DNA of 6,272 nt, taken from NCBI GenBank assembly GCA_039583695.1, contig JAVKSL010000130.1:1-6272 (forward strand). Reading direction: 5' to 3'. The translations under genes and the position numbers were made by a program. The notes below the pieces were generated by a model that saw only the letters and a program-made list of their open reading frames with translations, was not told the DNA's origin and searched no databases. Source of the DNA: JAVKSL01 sp039583695. Lineage in GTDB: Bacteria; Actinomycetota; Acidimicrobiia; Acidimicrobiales; JAJPHD01. This document shows positions 1 through 4,714 of this stretch, in pieces (position 1 is the stretch's first letter; every line of letters begins with the position of its first letter).

Positions 1-16
1 ACCACCTTATAGCCCC

Positions 17-364
17 CTACCAGGCAGAACCACAGCCCAGACCCCGCCGCTTACCCACACTCATACCGGAAGACCCGAAATCCACCACTACGAAACGGCC
101 CCGAAGGCCGGTCAGGGAGAAACCTTGGCCGGACAGGGTGGTCCCGGTGATGGAGGGGGCTAGGTGTCCCACGAGAGGGCTTTGGGCCTGGCGCGTGGAG
201 GCGGGCGGATCGGTGATGGCCACGGTCGTCAGGCCGACAACGAAGGCCACTCCTACCAAGACTCCCAGAAGTCGGAGGGAACGACGTCTGCGGCGCGGCA
301 CCCCGGCCTCCAACGAGAGGACATCATGAGCCGTGACTGTCAGGTCGCCTGCCTGGCCGGTCAT
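17..364 (-). pseudogene. TlpA/ResA-like membrane-anchored thioredoxin-fold protein, truncated, lacking its CxxC site
   Basis: Proteins of this family sit on the outer face of the membrane and reduce disulfides, often fed by CcdA. An arginine run is followed by a hydrophobic anchor (LLGVLVGVAFVVGL), a linker, and the family's opening strand pattern: GHLAPSITGTTLSG, then FSLTGLRGRFVVVDF. In normal members the next residues are WASWCxPC. Here they are GSSGMSVGKR, and the frame stops about 20 residues after VVVDF, so the active site and most of the fold are missing. The other two frames also stop within about 10 codons, so a simple frameshift does not rescue it. The ATG at 364 lies 8 bases after the upstream stop but has no clear Shine-Dalgarno. 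The in-frame GTG at 301 has GGAGG 5 bases upstream and gives a more usual signal-anchor start, so 301 is the more likely start. Last gene of the redox operon. It could be disrupted by an insertion or rearrangement just left of about position 85, or reflect an assembly join. Confidence 0.6.
307..311 (-). promoter_or_regulatory. Ribosome binding site supporting the GTG start at 301
   Basis: GGAGG on the minus strand lies 5 bases before the GTG at 301-299, in frame with the TlpA-like gene. The upstream ATG at 364 has no such motif, so this site favours the shorter protein of about 94 residues. Confidence 0.45.
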
Positions 365-372
365 TGAGCCGA

Positions 373-651
373 TCAGCCCGTCTGGTCCGGGGGTGCGACG
401 CTGAGGCTGCGGTGCTCCAGCTCCTTGCGAAGCCGCCGCTCGGAGAGCCGCCCGTAAAAGACCAGCTCGCCGTCGATGAACAGTCCGGGAGGGAACACCA
501 ACCCAGTGGACCGGGCCAGCTCCGCGCCCTCGGCGCTGTCCAGGTCCAGGGTGGCAACGGAGAGGTCGAAGCTGTGAGACATTCGCTCGATGACGCCTTT
601 GGCTTGCTCACAGAACACGCACTGGGCCTGAGTCAAGAGGAGCACTTCCAC
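373..651 (-). CDS. Glutaredoxin/thioredoxin-like small redox protein (CVFC)
   Basis: A 92-residue thioredoxin-fold protein, about glutaredoxin length. The first strand (VEVLLLT) leads straight into the active site C11-V-F-C14. A helix, a strand (FDLSVATLDLD) and a helix follow, then FPPGLFIDGELVFYGR, which carries the proline that sits opposite the active site in this fold. There is no signal peptide or membrane segment, so it is predicted to be cytoplasmic. The family exchanges disulfides or glutaredoxin-type mixed disulfides; here a cytoplasmic electron donor to the CcdA-like protein of the same operon is an inference. The GTG start at 651 is 5 bases after the redoxin stop (TAG, 659-657), and GGGAGG at 666-661 is a usable ribosome binding site 9 bases upstream. 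The spacing indicates co-transcription and probably coupling. The thioredoxin-fold assignment is firm; the exact subfamily and substrate are not. Confidence 0.82.
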   Translation of the reverse strand: MEVLLLTQAQCVFCEQAKGVIERMSHSFDLSVATLDLDSAEGAELARSTGLVFPPGLFIDGELVFYGRLSERRLRKELEHRSLSVAPPDQTG

Positions 652-656
652 CCTGG

Positions 657-1463
657 CTAGCCTCCCTGGCCCAGCCCGGCCCTTAGGTCGGAGACCAAGT
701 TGGCGACTGGGACGTACATCGTGTAGTTGGGTGCCCCGCCAAAGTCAGCCCGCCAGAGGATCTTCCCGTTTGGTCCGACGGCGATGAAGCTGTGGCCGTC
801 TGCGGAGTTGCCCATCATGCCGTACTGATTCGCCGAGTAGGCCGACGATACCGCCAAATTCGGGTCGGAGAGCACCGGTGTGGTGATGCCCTCGTCGGCC
901 ACCTTTTGCTTGAGAGCCCCGAGGGGGTCGGTGGTGATGCTGATCACCTGCGATACGCCGAGGACTTGAAAGGCGCTCAGGTTGGTGTCGATGGCCTTGA
1001 GCTGGTCCCAGCAGGGCTGGCAGGTCAGGCCCTCTTGGAAATAGAGCAGCACGGTCTTGCCCCGCTGAGCGGCCAAGCTGAAGGTACCCCCGGTGGTCGA
1101 GGCAAGTGAGATCGGCGGGGCAACCGCTCCCGGGCCGGGGCTTCCCACCTGATAGCCCGCCGCTGCGGCAGTGGAGCCGGTGCCCTTGCCTGACTGGCTG
1201 GTTACGAAGATTGCCGCCAACCCTGCGACGATGGCCGCCACGATCAGGATCGGCACGCCAAAGCGCCGCAGGGCGCTGCGTTGCGCCCCTCGGCCAGCGG
1301 TGCCCGCGGGCTTCTTGGGGTTTGGCCGACTCCCACCGGCCGTCAGCGCGGACCTCTTGGCGAGCGAAGGCGCTTTGGGGACAGCCTTCTTGGCGGGAGA
1401 AGGCACTTTGGAGCCCGCGGCCTTCTTGGCGACCTTCTGACTCACGTTGCCGGCGCTGGCCAC
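657..1463 (-). CDS. Membrane-anchored redoxin (AhpC/TSA-TlpA type, CQPC) with lysine-rich N-terminal tail
   Basis: Up to 268 residues. Residues 1-68 are low-complexity and rich in K, A and P (AKKAAGSK, AKKAVPK). Residues 69-88 form one membrane helix (VPILIVAAIVAGLAAIF), followed by a glycine-rich linker and a redoxin domain from about 110. That domain shows APPISLASTTGG, KTVLLYFQEG and the active site C148-Q-P-C151, then VISITTDP and HSFIAVGPNGKILWRADFG, typical of peroxiredoxin/TlpA proteins. The tail should be cytoplasmic and the CQPC domain extracytoplasmic, where it could accept electrons from the CcdA-like protein encoded immediately upstream. The longest frame starts at GTG 1463, but GTG at 1445 forms a GTGA overlap with the TGA of the CcdA-like gene (1444-1442). 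This start gives 262 residues and is the more likely, translationally coupled one, although no good Shine-Dalgarno is seen for either. The true substrate is unknown. Confidence 0.85.
   Translation of the reverse strand: MASAGNVSQKVAKKAAGSKVPSPAKKAVPKAPSLAKRSALTAGGSRPNPKKPAGTAGRGAQRSALRRFGVPILIVAAIVAGLAAIFVTSQSGKGTGSTAAAAGYQVGSPGPGAVAPPISLASTTGGTFSLAAQRGKTVLLYFQEGLTCQPCWDQLKAIDTNLSAFQVLGVSQVISITTDPLGALKQKVADEGITTPVLSDPNLAVSSAYSANQYGMMGNSADGHSFIAVGPNGKILWRADFGGAPNYTMYVPVANLVSDLRAGLGQGG
1352..1435. repeat. Imperfect tandem repeat inside the redoxin gene encoding its lysine-rich tail
   Basis: About two and a half degenerate copies of a 32-36 base unit begin near 1353, 1385 and 1421. Each opens with a version of CCTTCTTGGCG and contains GAAGGC(G/A)CTTTGG in the two fuller copies. 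On the minus strand they encode the repeated AKK/AKR-A-P-S peptides of the redoxin N-terminus. Copy number may vary between strains. Confidence 0.5.
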
Positions 1464-2545
1464 GGGCGTCGTGGTGCCGGGTCCATGCCGCCCCGTTTCC
1501 CGGCAGCCGGTTTCGCGGCCGGGCGGCGTCTAGGGCTTGGTGTGTTCAAGGCAATCCGGCTCACCTCGGGAGAAGTGGGCGAAACGGGCAGTTCTTCGGG
1601 GCCAACTGTGGCAGGGCGGGAGTGCTTGAACCGCTCGTCGCTTCCAGCGTCGTGGCCCGAGCCGATGCCAATCCAGCCCAGCTCACGGGCGGCGCGCCGA
1701 CCCAACAGGACGAGACAGGCCACGAGCACGATGGCCAACGCCCAGGTCGGCACGTTGGACAGCCAATCCGTAGCGATGTGGCCGAGGTGGCCCAGCTCGC
1801 CGGTCAGGCTGGCCTCCCAGCCACGAGTGGGGGCCATATTCGACCCGCTCGCGGCGGTCCAAAGCGTGAAGCCCCCGATGGCCAATAACAGCAGGCCACT
1901 GACCAGCGCCGTTCCCGAGATGCTGCGGCGGAACCGGCCAAGGTGCCACGAGACGGACCGAGGCCGGAACAGCACGCTGAGCCGGGGCTCGAAGCGCTGC
2001 CAGGCGAGCGAGATGACGAACAGGGGCGCCACCATCCCGAACACGTAGGCCGACCCCAGAGCGAGGGCGACCAAGAACGAGGAGGCCAAGCCCGAGAGGG
2101 CCACGACGCCTGCGAGCACCGGGGCGCAACACGAGGTGGCCAATCCGGAGACGATGCCCAAGGAGTACACCCCCAACGGTCCTGCCTTGGTCGGCCGGCG
2201 CCCGCCGGGCATGGGCAGGTGGATGCTGCCGCCGGCCAGGGTGTACAGGCCGAGGCCGACCAGCAGCCCTCCGGCCACCCCGAAGACCAGGCCGTGTTGG
2301 CCGAACAGCAACCGGCGGACCAGCACCGCCCCGAAGGCGATGGGAAGGACGACGGTGGCTACCCCGGCGCCGTAGACGAAGGTCATAGCTACCTGGCGGT
2401 AGCGGTTCTGGAAGGAGCTGGCGAAGTAGGCCGGCAGCATCACCGAGATACAACAAGGCGCCAGCAAGGCGATGATTCCGGCCACGACCGCAGCGGCCAA
2501 CGACCCACCGAAGATGACTTGGCTGCCCACCTGGCCCAGTAACAT
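1442..2545 (-). CDS. CcdA/DsbD-like transmembrane thiol electron carrier
   Basis: A 367-residue polytopic membrane protein. CcdA-type proteins carry reducing equivalents from cytoplasmic thioredoxin across the membrane through one cysteine in each of two homologous helices. Both motifs are present: LLAPCCISVMLPAY (C31, C32) resembles the family's SPCxLPLxPxY, and SGLATSCCAPVLAGVVAL (C139, C140) resembles the second proline-flanked cysteine helix. Unusually, each holds two adjacent cysteines. About six helices are visible up to residue 230 and one more at 266-282. A charged, proline- and arginine-rich tail follows (about 290-367), long for CcdA. The ATG at 2545 lies 7 bases downstream of a -10-like TACACT, suggesting leaderless translation. 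It is the first gene of the operon; its TGA overlaps the next GTG by 4 bases. It probably feeds the redoxin(s) encoded downstream. A role in cytochrome c maturation is possible, but no cytochrome genes are nearby. Confidence 0.85.
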   Translation of the reverse strand: MLLGQVGSQVIFGGSLAAAVVAGIIALLAPCCISVMLPAYFASSFQNRYRQVAMTFVYGAGVATVVLPIAFGAVLVRRLLFGQHGLVFGVAGGLLVGLGLYTLAGGSIHLPMPGGRRPTKAGPLGVYSLGIVSGLATSCCAPVLAGVVALSGLASSFLVALALGSAYVFGMVAPLFVISLAWQRFEPRLSVLFRPRSVSWHLGRFRRSISGTALVSGLLLLAIGGFTLWTAASGSNMAPTRGWEASLTGELGHLGHIATDWLSNVPTWALAIVLVACLVLLGRRAARELGWIGIGSGHDAGSDERFKHSRPATVGPEELPVSPTSPEVSRIALNTPSPRRRPAAKPAAGKRGGMDPAPRRPWPAPAT

Positions 2546-2552
2546 GCGACGC

Positions 2553-2564
2553 AGTGTAGTAGTA
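2553..2564 (-). promoter_or_regulatory. Shared divergent-promoter element, copy 1
   Basis: Minus-strand TACTACTACACT covers the -10 box of the leftward promoter. Its last 11 bases match the element at 2655-2665 in front of the rightward gene at 10 of 11 positions, in the same orientation relative to transcription. It could be an operator half-site or an extended -10 read by the same sigma factor. Confidence 0.4.
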
Positions 2565-2581
2565 GGAAATGGAGAAGTCGC
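2553..2581 (-). promoter_or_regulatory. Promoter of the CcdA-redoxin operon, probably leaderless
   Basis: On the minus strand TACACT (2558-2553) fits the TANNNT -10 box and ends 7 bases before the ATG at 2545. Transcription would therefore start at or next to the start codon. GCGACT (2581-2576), a partial match to TTGACA, lies 17 bases upstream of it. No Shine-Dalgarno is present before the ATG, in keeping with a leaderless message. Confidence 0.5.
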
Positions 2582-2634
2582 ATCGTCGGCCAGCGTCCTC
2601 GAACGCGGGGTGCTGGGCCGCCAGCCGCCTTAGC

Positions 2635-2656
2635 TACTACGGGCTGTCGTAACGAC
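2635..2656. promoter_or_regulatory. Inverted-repeat cluster in the divergent control region, possible operator
   Basis: TACTAC (2635-2640) and GTCGTA (2646-2651) form a one-mismatch inverted repeat across 5 bases. GTCGT (2646-2650) and ACGAC (2652-2656) form a perfect one across a single base. Both lie just upstream of the rightward -10. The TACTAC/GTAGTA half-site resembles those of BlaI/MecI/CopY-type repressors, but the spacing differs and no regulator gene is in the window. Confidence 0.35.
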
Positions 2657-2680
2657 TGCTACACTCGCGCTGATCGAGGT
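2655..2680 (+). promoter_or_regulatory. Promoter and ribosome binding site of the Lgt-like fusion gene
   Basis: TGCTACACT (2657-2665) is an extended -10 box (TGN plus TACACT) and lies inside the shared element ACTGCTACACT (2655-2665). No good -35 hexamer is seen, as is common with extended -10 promoters. Transcription should start near 2672. GAGGT (2676-2680), 7 bases before the ATG at 2688, is a good Shine-Dalgarno and decides that start. Confidence 0.5.
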
Positions 2681-2687
2681 CACTGCC

Positions 2688-3890
2688 ATGTCTCTTCCCG
2701 ACAAGCCCTGCCGGCGTCAACGCGAGAATGCGCCCGGCCTTCCGGCACCACCATGCATCGCCCCTGCTCCGGCTCCGCTCCAGGCGACCGAGCCGCTGCA
2801 GCGGACGGGGAAGTTCTCCGCACTCCTCGACACCTCTTTGCAGGAGACTTTGACGGTGACCCGTTGGTTCGACCCGACTGCCTTTCGGGACTCAAAGGCT
2901 GCCTCGGTAACGGTTCGCTTCTCGGGACTGCGCACCGGGATCACAGGAAAGCCCGAGGACGGCGATCACTTCATCCACGACGAGATTGTCGACGCCCTCG
3001 CTGTAGGTGACGGCCCGATCTCGGTGACGGCCCGGATCGGTGCCGTCAACCCCGGAGAATGGGTGGTGAGCGCCAAGGCTTTTGCCGGGCGCCGGAGCGT
3101 GGCGACCCGTCCGGCAGCCTGGTCCACGTGCCGGTGGCGATTGTGCGACGGGGAGGATAATCCCGTGACGACCGGTTTGGCTCCCCTTGCCAAGGTCCCT
3201 AGCCTGGTTCGCGGGGGCTGGTTGACGATGGTGATCCTGGGCAGCATTGCTGGCTTGGTTCTCCAGAGCCTGCTCGCCTCCCGGCAGGGGGTTCCTCCCA
3301 GGTCGGTCTGGCCCGTCGCCCTGCTGAGCATCACGGTGGGGGGGATGTTCGGTGCCAAGGCATGGTTCGTCGTCAAGCACCACCGGGAACATCGGCTAGA
3401 AGGCTGGTGCATCCAGGGCTTCATGGTGGGGTTCGTCGTGGCGGCTGTGAGCACGCTCGCGGTGGTCGGCACTCCAATCGGGGTGTTCTTCGATACCGCC
3501 GCCCCCGGACTGTTCCTGGGCCTGGCTATCGGGCGGGTCGGGTGCCTCTTCGGCGGCTGTTGCGGAGGGCGTCCCACCGGCTCGCGCTGGGGTATGTGGT
3601 CATCGGATCAGCGGGTAGGTCGACGCCGCCTACCCACTCAGTTGATGGAGTCGGTGCTGGGGCTCGCGATCGGGCTGGCCAGTTTGGGTGCGGTTGTCGA
3701 GGGAGGCACGAGGGGAGGGGCCATCTTCGTGGCGTCGACGAGCGCGTACGTCCTCTGCCGGCAAGGCATCCTCCGCCTCAGGGCCGAGCGCCCGATGTCG
3801 AGCAGTACAGCTCCGTACGTAGTGGCACTGGCCTGCGTGGTGTTGGTGGCCGACGTGATTGCCATTGCCCTCCTTGGCCTGCCCGGATAA
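2688..3890 (+). CDS. Fusion of an unrecognised N-terminal domain to a divergent Lgt-like membrane domain
   Basis: 400 residues. Residues 1-38 are proline-rich with no convincing signal peptide. Residues 39-135 form an unrecognised, probably beta-rich domain (LTVTRWF, ASVTVRFSGLRTGITGK, GPISVTARI, NPGEWVVSA). Residues 175-400 are a seven-helix membrane domain of the prolipoprotein diacylglyceryl transferase (Lgt) type, shown by GLAIGRVGCLFGGCCGGRPTG (about 278-298) and LPTQLMES (315-322, like the family's HPSQLYE). Lgt normally transfers diacylglycerol to the lipobox cysteine. Ungapped comparison with E. coli Lgt keeps R143 (R283 here) and G154 (G294), but N146 becomes C286, E151 becomes C291 and the H103 position becomes Q243. 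Classical Lgt activity is therefore doubtful. The ATG at 2688 has GAGGT 7 bases upstream. It is transcribed divergently from the CcdA-redoxin operon with a matching promoter element, suggesting a joint role in extracytoplasmic thiol chemistry. Function unknown. Confidence 0.78.
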   Translation: MSLPDKPCRRQRENAPGLPAPPCIAPAPAPLQATEPLQRTGKFSALLDTSLQETLTVTRWFDPTAFRDSKAASVTVRFSGLRTGITGKPEDGDHFIHDEIVDALAVGDGPISVTARIGAVNPGEWVVSAKAFAGRRSVATRPAAWSTCRWRLCDGEDNPVTTGLAPLAKVPSLVRGGWLTMVILGSIAGLVLQSLLASRQGVPPRSVWPVALLSITVGGMFGAKAWFVVKHHREHRLEGWCIQGFMVGFVVAAVSTLAVVGTPIGVFFDTAAPGLFLGLAIGRVGCLFGGCCGGRPTGSRWGMWSSDQRVGRRRLPTQLMESVLGLAIGLASLGAVVEGGTRGGAIFVASTSAYVLCRQGILRLRAERPMSSSTAPYVVALACVVLVADVIAIALLGLPG

Positions 3891-3945
3891 GCGCCAGTTG
3901 GTCCGACCTGTGCTTACCCGGACCAGGATCCGGACCGCGCGGCGC
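3891..3945. terminator. Possible bidirectional terminator between convergent genes
   Basis: The 55 bases between the Lgt-like stop and the cation transporter stop can fold. GGTCCG (3900-3905) pairs with CGGACC (3919-3924, or alternatively 3931-3936), and GCGCC (3891-3895) with GGCGC (3941-3945) would enclose it. There is no T-run on either strand, so it is a weak intrinsic-terminator candidate, supported mainly by position. Confidence 0.35.
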
Positions 3946-4602
3946 TCAGTCGTCGCAGCACAGCTCTCCCTCCCAGGCCTCCCGGCCCTCGCGCACGGCC
4001 AAGGCAGCGATGACGAACCCGGCGGCCGGTTCCACCCAGGACCAGCCGAAGGTGGCGAAGAGGACCAGGGCGACCAGGGTGGCGACCGACAGGGAAGCGC
4101 ACACCAACGACTCGGCCGCTTCGGCCACCAGCAGCCGGTTGCCCATGGCCAGACCTGTACGGCGCTTGGCGATCGCCAGGGCCGGCATGATCAGGGTGGC
4201 AGCCGCGGTGATCCCGATCCCTACCGGGCTGTTCTTCGGAGTGCCCCCGCCGACCAGGCTCGCGATCCCGTCGGCCACCAGGTAGCTGGCCAGCAGGAAG
4301 AAGGTGACGGCAATCGCCCGCAGCGCCCGGCGCTCACCCCCATGGTCTGCCTCGTGGCCAACCAAGGCGGAGCGCAAGCGCCGAAAGACCAGGGCGGCGG
4401 CAAAGACCTCGATGGCCGAGTCGAATCCGAATCCGGTCAGGGCGACCGAGCCGGCGTTGATCCCAGCTGCGATGGCCACCATTGCCTCGACCACGTTCCA
4501 GGTAACGGTGCCCGCCTCCAAGCGCAGTCCCCGCCGGAGCAAGCTTTCCCGACTAGCGTCGGTGGGAAAGCCCTCAGTCATCGCCGTCGCCGAGCCAGGC
4601 AC
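3946..4602 (-). CDS. Short CDF-like cation efflux membrane protein
   Basis: 218 residues from GTG 4602, or 211 from ATG 4581; the ATG is preferred because the charged leader and the family start (LLRRGLRLEAGTVTWNVVEA) follow shortly after. Neither start has a clear Shine-Dalgarno. Cation diffusion facilitators expel divalent metals such as zinc, cobalt or iron in exchange for protons. The evidence is six helices, the WNVVEAMVAIAAG opening, and GFGFDSAIEVF with D61 and E65 spaced like the paired metal-binding acids of YiiP (D45, D49). EAAESLVCASLS (161-172) in the fifth helix is the other usual metal-site region. The C-terminal cytoplasmic domain of full-length CDFs is absent, and the protein ends in ELCCDD, a possible metal or thiol site. 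It is convergent with the Lgt-like gene. The 112 bases between it and the oxidoreductase stop hold no firm promoter. The metal is unknown. Confidence 0.8.
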   Translation of the reverse strand: MPGSATAMTEGFPTDASRESLLRRGLRLEAGTVTWNVVEAMVAIAAGINAGSVALTGFGFDSAIEVFAAALVFRRLRSALVGHEADHGGERRALRAIAVTFFLLASYLVADGIASLVGGGTPKNSPVGIGITAAATLIMPALAIAKRRTGLAMGNRLLVAEAAESLVCASLSVATLVALVLFATFGWSWVEPAAGFVIAALAVREGREAWEGELCCDD

Positions 4603-4714
4603 AAACCGCGGACGTAATCCTGATTGGTGAGGTCAACGTCCAACAGCCGCCGAACATACCCGTCGTGCCTCGAGCCACAGGCGTACCGGTTGTAGGTCAG
4701 GGTGACGAGGTGTC

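Noticed and set aside
1..60. Insertion-sequence terminus at the left edge
   Set aside because: No transposase coding, no recognisable terminal inverted repeat and no target duplication can be seen in the few bases available. Kept only as a hypothesis in the findings.
1106..2542. Long plus-strand open frames opposite the redoxin and CcdA-like genes
   Set aside because: They are arginine/proline-rich antisense shadows caused by high GC, with no domain features, while the minus strand holds clear membrane and redox motifs.
2612..2625. GCTGG-GCCG-CCAGC hairpin in the divergent region, considered as an attenuator or terminator
   Set aside because: It lies upstream of both inferred transcription starts and has no T-run, so it would not be transcribed by either promoter. 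A 5-base stem is expected by chance at this GC content.
3362..4617. Plus-strand open frames running through the Lgt-like gene end and opposite the cation transporter
   Set aside because: Low-complexity composition without motifs; both underlying genes are well supported in other frames.
4608..4643. Promoter for the cation transporter: TTGGAC (4643-4638), 18-base gap, GATTAC (4619-4614), or TTGACC (4636-4631)
   Set aside because: The -10 candidates do not fit TANNNT and the TTGACC box has no -10 at a usable distance. Too weak to annotate.
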